Of a stretch of DNA of 64,000 nucleotides, positions 24,663-36,927 are shown one piece after another. The DNA is taken from NCBI GenBank assembly GCA_935421135.1, contig OW285193.1:18400099-18464098 (forward strand). The letters run 5' to 3'. Position numbers and translations under genes: made by a program. This DNA comes from Bugulina stolonifera. Its lineage: Eukaryota > Bryozoa > Gymnolaemata > Cheilostomatida > Bugulidae. Each line of letters starts with the position of its first letter. Position 1 is the first letter of the stretch. The notes beneath the pieces were generated by a model that was not told the origin of the DNA, searched no databases, and worked only from the letters and a program-made list of their open reading frames with translations.

Positions 24663-27505
24663 TCATAATAAAATAAGATTATACACTTCCGGTTGAATAC
24701 AATTTATTTCAATTACAGGATCTGTTTAGAATGAGTCAGATATCAGCTCTAATTTTATGTTGTTGTTCAATTTAATTGGTTGCCTTCCTGGAACTATTAT
24801 CCATGAAATGTCGGTCTATTAGCCATCATGTTTTCCTCAATTGTCCATCAACTTGTGACTAACATGCAAATGATGCAACTGGTCGTTGGAGTTGATTATG
24901 TATAATAATACAATATACATGGTGCATAATATGTACCTCGCCTTGAGCGGTATTTGATCCTAGTGCATCTAATGAATGTCTAGCAGCACTCAACGAAAGA
25001 AACAGAAGAAGTCAAAGAACTTTCATTGGAGTCATGACAGTATGTCCACTATAAATTAATTGTAGTGGAATCTGAATTGTATATCACTATAAAATGTGAC
25101 AGGGCAATCATGAATGGAATAATTGATGCAAGTGCCAAGTTTGGGTGAGGTCAGTTCTGTAATTAAAAGCATATCTTTGACCCTCGTTTGTAGCTTTCTG
25201 AGTAGAGATATGTGTGCCGACCTGTCTTTGAAAGAAATTAATTTTCTATGTATCAAAGAATAACTTTAGGAACCATTTAATCCACTTACTTTGTGTATCT
25301 GTTAATTTGTTTTAAATGAAATTGAACCCAGAAATCTTATACATATGTAATCATGTTTAGCCATATTCAGTGTAATTAGACTACTTTGCACCACACACTT
25401 GCATACTACAGCACTCACATTAGGCGTTCTCTAAAACATTCTCATATTATACAGCTCTGTAGACATGTCCAAAGCTATGGGTAAAGATGATAATATTTGC
25501 ATTCTATTCAGATATAGTGATTATCCAGTTATTGGTCTCAACCCTGGGAGGTGAACTATTTTGGGCTGATACAGAACACAAGACATTGTGCTAGTGACTA
25601 CAACTGCCCCCTCCCCTCAACTAAAATTTAAAAACTGACAACCAATAAAATGCAGAGGATAAGGTAGCCCTAGCTTCACTAGTTTTACATACAAATATTT
25701 TTGTCTAGCAGTTCAACCTGCATTTCATCTGTTGAGTCAAACCTACTTGATCAGTATGTTGTGCTCCAGCAGATATAATTAACTAAATACTTTTGAGTTG
25801 ACGACTAAATTTCTTAGAAAATTAGTAAAGAGGAAACTATTAAAATTAATATCTGTGTTCATATTCATATCAATTGGCTACAAACAATTCATAATCTCTG
25901 CTACACAACATTCAATTAGCAATAGGCCTACTATTAGAAAATAACACTAAGTTATTATTACTAATAGCCAACGCTGTATCGTAGCCCAATACATCGTCGG
26001 CTGCCATGTTGTACCATCCACTTGCTAGAAAAAGGCAAGCAATTACTAATTAGAAAACTAATTGGAGGTAGTACTTGCTAATTAACTTTCACTTTAGTGA
26101 TTTGACTAAACAACTAACTCAGCCTTGTAATATAGCATGTAGTTTTGCCATAGGAGTTATCATTTCTTGCTCGTTAAGTGCTCGTTGCTGTCTGACTAGT
26201 CAAATAGTCCAATAGAAACTCACAACACAAAGTGATCAAATCTATGGGACTAGAAGAGTCTACGATCTACATGTGATGTGACTGTAAAAACTATAGCAGA
26301 TAGTGCGATGCAGCACTGATGCAATGTCAGCATTCGAAATACCATTAGAGTAACATCACGTTACATGTATATCATACAGCAGATGAAATTTTTACTAAAA
26401 CTATTATGAAATTTGATATCTCAGTTGAGTACTCACAGTTCAGTGTCCAATCTGTTAGCTATATTCCCAGTTGTTGCTTCAAACGTAGATAAGCTTTGGA
26501 ACAGAACTTTTGACACTTTATAACACCTTCGGCACTATAAATCCTCTTCTACAATGTGACAAACTATTTTGGTAACTAAAAACAATTATGTAAATTCAGA
26601 CAATTACGTTATGCCAGAAAATAATTATAGGAAATCCAGTGAATAGAGATACACTTGCTACCTACTATGCTATCTGGCAACTAATAAGGCTACAAGTCCT
26701 GCATTAACTATATTACTGAATCTTTATGAAATATCCTATTGGAATATTTAAACAAATTATTCATTTAACTCTCATCCATCAACTTCCATATGCATCTCAA
26801 CTCATCCGTGGAGCTTAACATGTCAGATATTCCTGACCAATGAGAGCTCACCATCAGCTTACCAGTTACCAGTGCACTTGATCAGTAAGATTTTACGGTC
26901 TCCTTCCATTGTTATCCAGCAGTATAAATAGCCTGGGTTCTAGGACATGGTATGTGGGTATGCTCATATTGGTGTATAAATAGGATTTGGGCTGGGGGTT
27001 GGGCAGTCAAGCCTGTAGCTCAAATTCTACAGCCAATTATTCATAAGCTAGCTTATGGTTTTTAAAAGGATGGGCTCAAGATACTTGCTCCTTTCTTTTC
27101 CCTCAAATGTCTAACTATTTTAATACTAATTGTAGGCCTACAACAGCTACAAATTTTTAACATGAATTAAATGTTCAAGTAATACTTATTATTTAAAAAA
27201 TACCAATGTTATAAATTTCTATGTATTAGTATATTTACATAATGCTAGCTTGCCAGCTGATCAGCTCTCCTGGGCTTTGAAAAAATACTTAGAAAATAAT
27301 GTAGCAATAGCTGTGCTAACCAGCATTTTATACTCTGTACCCCACCAGCCTTGAAAAGAGCTGTGTATGTGCCTGCTAAATAGTTATACTTGTGTGCATA
27401 TCAGTTAATAGAGTCACACAGGTTAGGAACATTAGCCTAAAATTGTCAGACACATTATAAATTACCAGCAGCTCTATCACCGGTTAATGTAAACAAAATG
27501 AAAAT
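24663..27505. other. Gene-poor region, second part
   Basis: AT-rich sequence with no ORF longer than about 66 codons and no recognisable domain. Nothing specific seen. Confidence 0.5.
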
Positions 27506-29150
27506 AACTTACAATATACTTACATATTGTATACATGTAGAACTTACAATATACTTACATATTGTATACATGTAGAACTTACAATATACTTACATATTGT
27601 ATACATGTAGAACTTACAATATACTTACATATTGTATACATGTAGAACTTACAATATACTTACATATTGTATACATGTAGAACTTACAATATACTTACAT
27701 ATTGTATACATGTAGAACTTACAATATACTTACATATTGTATACATGTAGAACTTACAATATACTTACATATTGTATACATGTAGAACTTACAATATACT
27801 TACATATTGTATACATGTAGAACTTACAATATACTTACATATTGTATACATGTAGAACTTACAATATACTTACATATTGTATACATGTAGAACTTACAAT
27901 ATACTTACATATTGTATACATGTAGAACTTACAATATACTTACATATTGTATACATGTAGAACTTACAATATACTTACATATTGTATACATGTAGAACTT
28001 ACAATATACTTACATATTGTATACATGTAGAACTTACAATATACTTACATATTGTATACATGTAGAACTTACAATATACTTACATATTGTATACATGTAG
28101 AACTTACAATATACTTACATATTGTATACATGTAGAACTTACAATATACTTACATATTGTATACATGTAGAACTTACAATATACTTACATATTGTATACA
28201 TGTAGAACTTACAATATACTTACATATTGTATACATGTAGAACTTACAATATACTTACATATTGTATACATGTAGAACTTACAATATACTTACATATTGT
28301 ATACATGTAGAACTTACAATATACTTACATATTGTATACATGTAGAACTTACAATATACTTACATATTGTATACATGTAGAACTTACAATATACTTACAT
28401 ATTGTATACATGTAGAACTTACAATATACTTACATATTGTATACATGTAGAACTTACAATATACTTACATATTGTATACATGTAGAACTTACAATATACT
28501 TACATATTGTATACATGTAGAACTTACAATATACTTACATATTGTATACATGTAGAACTTACAATATACTTACATATTGTATACATGTAGAACTTACAAT
28601 ATACTTACATATTGTATACATGTAGAACTTACAATATACTTACATATTGTATACATGTAGAACTTACAATATACTTACATATTGTATACATGTAGAACTT
28701 ACAATATACTTACATATTGTATACATGTAGAACTTACAATATACTTACATATTGTATACATGTAGAACTTACAATATACTTACATATTGTATACATGTAG
28801 AACTTACAATATACTTACATATTGTATACATGTAGAACTTACAATATACTTACATATTGTATACATGTAGAACTTACAATATACTTACATATTGTATACA
28901 TGTAGAACTTACAATATACTTACATATTGTATACATGTAGAACTTACAATATACTTACATATTGTATACATGTAGAACTTACAATATACTTACATATTGT
29001 ATACATGTAGAACTTACAATATACTTACATATTGTATACATGTAGAACTTACAATATACTTACATATTGTATACATGTAGAACTTACAATATACTTACGT
29101 ATTGTATACATGTAGAACTTACAATATACTTACGTATTGTATACATGTAG
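27506..29150. repeat. Satellite array, 35 bp x 47 copies, nearly perfect
   Basis: The unit begins AACTTACAATATACTTACAT and ends ATTGTATACATGTAG. The span is exactly 47 x 35 bp. Only the last two copies show a change (TTACAT to TTACGT). Each unit holds the inverted repeat ACAATAT/ATATTGT around a seven-base spacer, and the palindrome TACATGTA overlaps the unit junction. There are no spacers, so it is not a CRISPR array. Confidence 0.97.
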
Positions 29151-29269
29151 AACATTACTATGTCTAGATTGTATACTTGTAATACAGAATTTGACTAGAG
29201 ACAAGAGACAAAACAAGAGCACTAAAGGTTGCCGACGACTCTTGGTGCGATTTGAAGGCATTTCTAACC

Positions 29270-29670
29270 TATAATGTATTATAATAAACCAGTATTACAT
29301 GTAATACTGTAATACAATAAACCAGTGTTACATATAATATGGTAATACAATAAACCAGTATTGCACGTAATACAATAAACCAGTATTGCACGTAATACAA
29401 TAAACCAGTATTGCATGTAATATGCCAATACGATAAACCAGTATTACAGAGTAATACTGTAATACAATATACCAGTATTGCATTGTAACATGGTAATACA
29501 ATAAACCAGTATTGCATTGTAATATGGTAATACAATAAACCAGTATTGCATGTAATACAATAAGCCAGTATTGCATGTAATACAATAAACCAGTATTACA
29601 TGTAATACAATAAACCAGTATTGCATGTAATATGGTAATACAATAAACCAGTATTACATGTAATACGTAG
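29270..29670. repeat. Minisatellite CAGTATTRCATGTAATAC
   Basis: About 14 copies of a 25-30 bp unit (AATAAACCAGTATTGCATGT then AATAC, with a variable AATATGGT insert). The core GTATTACATGTAATAC is palindromic. Confidence 0.85.
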
Positions 29671-30734
29671 CACAACTGGCTGATTATTTATTACTGGTAT
29701 TTTATGACTCAGAAAAAAGCGGCAAATGAGGTTGCTATTCATATGATTGCAATTTTTTGCGGCGATATGATTCAAAACAAAGGAAAACGGAATTGCAAAA
29801 ACAGTGTCTTTGCCAGAAAGTCACAAATATAGCTTGGGTTCCAGCTCTCCCTAGATGATGGACAGCCTATGTTCTACAGAAATTCACATGTGGGATGAGG
29901 ATACACTTACAAACAAAGACAATTTGTTATTATTCATTATGTTATTACGTATTATGTCTACAGTATCAGGACTGGAAAAGAAAGGTGTTGACTAAATCTT
30001 ACCAGCATGCAACTGCTACAATGTTACATCTAAATCTCTAATTCTACTCTGTAAATATTGATGGTTGCCGTGTTGTAGTAAGAAGTACTCCATCCAATTT
30101 TTATCTTGTAAAACTGAATGTTTCTAGTCCATTGTTACTATGAGATTACTCCTAAACACTCATTCTACATGTTTTTATATAATAATAACGATATGTGGAT
30201 GGAGTTGTACTGCTACTACAGTGAGATGATTAGCTATGAAGACATGTGAACAAAATTGAAGTGGGTGTTAGATTTGACAAATACTACACCCATTACATTA
30301 TGCAATGCTGTGAAATAAAATGCAGATTTCTAAGAAAAACCCAAATAATCAGTGCACACCACCAATTGCCTGTTAGTTTAATTGATAAATGACATTTCCT
30401 TGCAGATACATTGTATATAATTTGTGCATTGTATATATAAAATATGTACATGAATGTATACTATATTTAAAACTACGGAATTTTCTTGAGCCATTTTCAA
30501 CAAATACACGTCATGTTGTTGCATAATAAATTAGCAGCACCCAGGTGTCAACTTACTACCTTTCTCTAGGCCACTTAGTCAGTATTGGCACCTAAATATT
30601 ATGTAACTGTCTGACAACAGCTGGCTGGTGATCTGATGATGTTTAAAAAGTGGGTGTGTCATGCTATAAGCCAACTTTACCTATTGCTTGATTTCCAGGT
30701 CCACCAGCTGTATGAGTTATCAAGCACCATCCAA
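29671..30734. other. Intergenic, nothing recognised
   Basis: AT-rich single-copy-looking sequence between two satellite arrays; no coding or RNA-gene signal seen. Confidence 0.45.
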
Positions 30735-31147
30735 CTCACAAATAACATGTAACATAAATAATATACCATGTAACACAGATTATATAACATGTAACACAGA
30801 TTATATAACATGTAACATAGATAATATACCATGTAACACAGATAATATAACATGTAACACAGATAATATAACATGTAACACAGAAAATATAACATGTAAC
30901 ATAGATAATATAACATATAACACAGATAATATAACATGTAACACAGACAATATAACATGTAACACAGATAATATACCATGTAACATAGATAATATAACAT
31001 ATAACACAGATAATATAACATGCAACACAGATAATATAACATGTAACACAGATAATATAACATATAACATAGACAATATAACATGTAACATAGATAATAA
31101 ATTATAACATATAACACAGATAATATAACATGTAACACAGATAATAT
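30735..31147. repeat. 21-bp satellite, left part
   Basis: About 19 copies of AATATAACATGTAACACAGAT with variants (CATATAAC, TAGAT). The same family resumes at 32486, so one array was split by the insertion at 31148-32485. Confidence 0.93.
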
Positions 31148-32485
31148 TGTAATGGTTTCTGTGATTTGGTGCGGTCGTCCTTGGACGACTATCGACCCAG
31201 AAATGAAGTGCCTATGAGTGGTAATAGGACTTCGCATTACATGAAAGATCGAGCGGTCTCAGTAGCCCAAATACTACCAAAGACGACCCATCTGATCTCA
31301 AGTCCGACCTTCAGACTACCCTAAAAGCAGATACATTTTGCGAGTTTTAACTTTTGCGAATTTCGCGAGTGACAAACTCGCAAATAATTTCCATCGCTAT
31401 TAATATCTGCTTTCAAACTGATTTAAATAATTTCTGGTTTAAACAGACCATACATGAAGCTATATAGCTATATGATACATAGTTTAATATTTTACAAAGC
31501 AGCAAGTATTTGCTGTAACATAATTGGTAAGTAGCCTACAGTAGAAGCTTAATCAGAGGATTTTTTAACAAGCTATAGTAATCACTTTACCTCACAGGTG
31601 GGCTTACTGCACTATATAGGAGTCAGTTGTAGTTTTGTACTGTATGTAAGTGGGGTTTAAATCTGAGTGAGTAAACATAGAGCTTAGCTAAGCTTGGTTT
31701 TAATGCTGAAATATGCTTAAACATCAATTTTGGGACTTGAACAAATTTCGGGCGATAGGCCAAACTGCTAAATATTTCTATCGCAAATTGCTCCAGGATT
31801 AGCAAACTTGCGAAACTTTCTTCCGCAAAATATTTCTGCTTTTAGGGTATACAGTGAAAGAGAGTAGTTCGACCTAGTAGGCAGTTCGCTAAGCGAATGA
31901 CCTAGTAAAAGGAAGAGAAAGCCTCTGTATCAAGTATAGATGTGTCTTTATTGAAAGCCAAGTGTAGACTGAGACAATGAACAGTAAAACAGTGCCCTTT
32001 ATATAGTATAAGGACTTTCGGCCGACGTGACGTCGGGAAAAGACGACGTGTGGTCGTCCGGAAGTTGCGCAACAAGATGGCCGCCGGAAGCCCGACGGCC
32101 GACCCAAAATAGGTCGGGTTCTACAAAAGCTGCTTATAATGGTCCAATTCATGTACAAAATGAATATCAATGGATTCTGAGAGGTCGGGCCTCTGTACAT
32201 GGGTATAAAACGCATTAAAAAGACTTAGTAACATTCATGTAGTTATATACAGTTATATAGTGGAACAATACATGAATAAGTAGTGAGTATTAGCACATGG
32301 AGACACGTATGTAGACAGTAATTAATGGTTTGGACATGTAATGCAGTTAAAGGTAAGTATACAAACACTAATTATGAGAATGTGAGTGTCAGATGAGTAG
32401 CGCTATAACAACTACTAAGCACTTCAGGTGCGATGGAGCTTCGTCCGGGAGTTGGGGTCGTATACAAATGTCCTGTACCATCACA
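31148..32485 (-). mobile_element. Solo LTR inserted in the 21-bp satellite
   Basis: Read on the minus strand it starts TGTGATGGT and ends ACCATTACA, inverted TG...CA termini typical of LTRs. It is flanked by a 4-bp duplication ATAT (31144-31147 and 32486-32489), consistent with the array unit. A TATA box (TATATAAAG, near 32006-31998) is followed by AATAAA at 31952-31947 in the same orientation, the expected U3-R layout. No gag or pol is present. Without the nested MITE (31319-31847) it is about 810 bp. Confidence 0.75.
31319..31847. mobile_element. MITE (mariner-type TA target) nested in the solo LTR
   Basis: 529 bp with inverted termini CCCTAAAAGCAGA, flanked on each side by TA (31317-31318 and 31848-31849). 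Similarity of the ends extends to TTTTGCG. No transposase. TA duplication and TIRs suggest a Tc1/mariner-related non-autonomous element. Confidence 0.75.
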
Positions 32486-33310
32486 ATATAACATATAACA
32501 TAGATAATATAACTTTTAACATAGATAATATAACATGTAACACAGACGATATAACATGTAACATAGATAATAAATTATAACATATAACACAGATAATATA
32601 ACATATAACACAGATAATATACCATGTAACATAAATAATATAACATGTAACACAGATAATATAACATGTAACACAGACAATATAACATGTAACATAGATA
32701 ATATAACTTTTAACACAGACAATATAACATGTAATACAGATAATATAACATGTAACACAGATAATATAACATGTAACACAGATAATATAACATATAACGT
32801 AGACAATATAACATATAACATAGATAATATAACATATAACACAGATAATATAACATGTAACACAGATAATATAACATGTAACACAGACAATATAACATGT
32901 AACACAGATAATATAACATATAACATAGACAATATAACATGTAACATAGACAATATAACATGTAACATAGATAATATAACATGTAACACAGATAATATAA
33001 CATGTAACACAGACAATATAACATGTAACACAGATAATATAACATATAACATAGACAATATAACATGTAACATAGACAATATAACATGTAACATAGATAA
33101 TATAACATGTAACACAGATAATATAACATATAACATAGATAATATAACATGTAACATAGACAATATAACATATAACACAGATAATATAACATGTAACACA
33201 GATAATATAACATGTAACACAGATAATATAACATATAACATAAATAATATAACTTTTAACACAGATAATATAACATGTAGCACAGATAATATAACATGCA
33301 ACATATATAA
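32486..33310. repeat. 21-bp satellite, right part
   Basis: About 39 copies of the AATATAACATGTAACACAGAT family. The unit length is divisible by three, so all three minus-strand frames stay open and give spurious proteins of up to 291 residues. Confidence 0.93.
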
Positions 33311-34550
33311 TGCAACAATCGTGCAAGGTATAATATTGCAGCCTTAGACAATACAACTACACAATATAACAAATGTGGATACTTACATAAAACCAAGTTC
33401 AGGTGATAGAGAAGTACCCTAGACCCTGAGAGGTCATCGGCTGCTTTTATTTCTGTGATATAAAATCAATGAGGTCACCATGATATGGCATCATCAACTA
33501 GTGATCATTTTGTTTTTGTCTACCCATTGTTGTACAGTACAGCATGTTGTAATGTATTATAGTGTTATAGTATCATAATTATATTATACACCCATTGTTG
33601 TACAGTACTATATTGAACATTGCGCTATTTTAATAGTTTGACAATAAATACCTACTAGTATAATTGCTCTTGTTAATCTTTCATAATTATGGCAGTATTT
33701 TAAATGCATTGCAACATTACAAATATTATATTGGAGATAATGGAATATGAGGTGTATTAGTAGATAATATTATATTCAATAAAACACACATTCATATGTA
33801 AACAGTGTTGTAAATCTGAAAGTCCATAGGGAGGATAGATAGCACAGTGATTGTGAATAATATTATTAAAATTCATATATTATTATTATTATTATTATTC
33901 TATTGTAGGCCAATTTATCCCTAAAAAGCTGACAGATATGCCAGCTACAAATGGTAGAAATGTAATATACATCTACCAGTAATGTAAAGCAATGAACACC
34001 TTATCTCATTTGCCCATAACTAAAAACAATAAGTTAGGCAACATATACATAGTCATGTAATTTAAACAAATATTGTGAAATATTGAGCACATGGTTAGCT
34101 GCTTCACTGATATATAAACTAGTACAATATCAAGACATACTATACTGATGTACATTTAGCCAAAGGAATGCTAACATTGTAATACAAATTTAGTTGAGCT
34201 ATGGTGAATAGATAGCCACCTTCTAAAGTTGAAATGCATATAACACAATAGGATATAATGTAGACTAAATAAATACAGTGTATATAATTGTTACATGTAT
34301 GGGGCACTGATCAACCATTGATTCTAGTGAGAAGTTACCCATTCCAAGATTATTTTCTTGAAAGAGGACAACTCCTCACTATAACGACCAATCACAATAA
34401 GCCTTGTCACATTGGAGATCATGGTGTATACGAGTAGTTGTACAAGTCAAGATAAACGAGGAGGTATTGCTAGTCGTAAAATCACAGATGTGCGACTAAA
34501 ACTTCACCAGGAAGAAGATGAAAGACAATAGAAAAAGTTACTCAAGAGGT
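33311..34550. other. Region downstream of ACC
   Basis: Includes the ACC 3' UTR next to 34550. The rest is AT-rich with an ATT run near 33880; no further gene was seen and no canonical poly(A) hexamer was found close to the stop. Confidence 0.45.
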
Positions 34551-36893
34551 TCAGCTTAGTTCCTCATCTTCCAAGTTGTTTAGAAGTGCTGACAACTCCC
34601 GTCTCTCACTGGCTGTCATCGTTGATGCCATGTGAACGAGAGAGTCCATAGCTAGACGTGGATTGTCCTCTAACAGCCTATAAAATAAAAAAGAGAGGTT
34701 ACAAGGTGCAACATGCTTGGCTAGACTTATGGCCAGAATCGACCAACCAGAGAGTTCAGCCAGTTCGTAGCCTCAAAAACTAATAATTGTAACAGCTTAT
34801 CCTACAACTACTACATCATTATCACACCATTACTACATCATTATCACACCAAACTAGGGATAGAGTTGAATACTTACTGTTTAATTTGTTGACTCTTGTA
34901 GTCTTGGTTCACACAATTACAGTTCTGTTTTATTGAGGACTCTGTGTTGCCCTCCCGCAATTCTTCCTGCAACCACTCTACTACAGCTTTGTTGTCTTCC
35001 CACATGTAAGCCTATAAACATGATAAATAAAGAGTTATATAAAGTAATAATAATACTTTTGTAGACCTGCCCAACCAGTTAACGGAGAATACAGAGTCTT
35101 CATGTTCTCATTCATAAAGTTGTTCTCGTAAAACTAAAACACAATCTGTGAAGGTCTGAAGAGGTTGTCTGGATTCGCTGAATCACTGAGCACTCCAGAC
35201 AGTTATGCATGTAGTGGTTAGCTAATAACAGATGGTACTCTAAGGTAGTTATGCATGTAGTGGTTAGCTAATAACAGATGGTACTCTAAGGTAGTTATGC
35301 AGGTAGTGGTTAGCTAATAACAGATGCTCTAAGGTTTGTATAGTGAACTACAGGAGACTTGCCTGCACTGTTCCCTTTGCCTCCACAAACCACCTGCAGA
35401 GCACTGACTGAATATGCAGGTCAGTGAGCGTCGGGTTGGCAGATTTCACCAGTTTGATGGCCTCTTCCTCCAGAAGTAGCCTCCTCAGTCTCCAGTAGAA
35501 AAACTTTCTGGCACCACTCCAAGCCACAATGTCCTGCACAGGTCAGATACCAATCATTACAGTTGTGTGAAAGGGAAGACAAAACTAACGTATCCATACA
35601 AGTGTGCTAACACTTTCTTACTAACATAACATATATAAATACAAGCAGGAAAGACATGCATGTATTAGTTAGTGACTTACACTGATGCACGTATTAGTTA
35701 GTGACTTACACTGATGCATGTATTAGTTAGTGACTTACATTGATGCATGTATTAGTTAGTGACTTACACTGATGCATGCATTAGTTAGTGACTTACATTG
35801 ATGCATCCCTTCTCCTGCATCCTGCCAGGAGTGTCATGGAGGTCTACGAAGGTGACTGCCACCTGGTGGTAGATGGGAGTCAGATACTCTTCTCTCTGAG
35901 CCATCTGCTGCTCTACGTCATCCTACAGATAAGCACACTCCCTATTATAATATACACAACTGTACGACATTACTCTCTAGTACAAAGTTGTCCTCTCTTG
36001 AAACACGAGAAGACAACTAAAAGTTGATGACCACATTGACGATGTGTTATGCCCAGTGAACAGTTTGAGATGCTAGTAAGACTATAATATCACAGCTACA
36101 TACCTTCTCTGTCTTTGACAGCTTCTCATTGGTCAGTCTCTCAGCCAGAGTCTGATACTTGGGATCAAGTCTTCTCATAGTCTTCAGTACTTCCCTACGT
36201 TTATACTTTATCTCTACTATACCGGTAGGCTCTAGTACTCCACCCCTATATCAACAGAAATGACTATCATAGTTCACAGTCTAAAGTGATTTTGTCATCC
36301 ATATTATATATTGAGTGTGCAAGAAATTCAAGTAAACATTGGTTGAAATATTTCATGGCTGTTTTCACAAGACTTGTGACTGAACAACAGAATGACAAAG
36401 AAAGACGAAATGAAATGCACGTAGGCTCGTTGTACTGTTATAACTCAACTGACCGACTGACTGCATTCAGCATTGACTCACCTGCTCTGAGGGTCGACAT
36501 ATAGCTCCATTCGACGAGCATTTATGGTTGGATCAACTACAACCCAAGCTCCGCCCCTAAGCTCAGCTTGTGGCGGAATGTAAACCATGATCGGCTGTTT
36601 ATACTCTCTCAGTCCGTCAACTATGTAGGCTCCGAATTTGAGTACTTGGTCATACAGATCTGTGGTAGAAGGGATACACACTGCGTCATCAATATATCCT
36701 ATATACTACTACATGTACATAAAATTATATACTTGTACAGTGTATATTAGTATACGAGTACGAGTGTACGAGTACACTTGTATACTTATATACTCCATTG
36801 CCTTAGTGGTACAAGAGTGAATATAAAATTGGATACTCTCTCTAATAGCACCTATTGCCCTGAGTATCCAAGTTGTGAGCGCTTGAGAAATAC

Positions 36894-36927
<34 letters not shown>

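Noticed and set aside
24412..24666. 84-codon ORF with a repeating peptide (DWLTVLNVP type)
   Set aside because: Translation of a 30-bp minisatellite; no start context or domain.
27506..29150. CRISPR-like regular array
   Set aside because: Copies are contiguous with no unique spacers and the context is animal DNA, so it is a satellite.
30677..33356. Open frames of up to 291 codons on the minus strand and 139 on the plus strand
   Set aside because: They run through the 21-bp satellite in all frames because the unit length is divisible by three; composition is Tyr/Cys/Ile repeats with no domain.
18795..34550. Possible hidden gene in the 15-kb gene-poor region
   Set aside because: No ORF outside repeats shows a domain, splice pattern or conserved motif that I can recognise; small exons or noncoding RNAs cannot be excluded.
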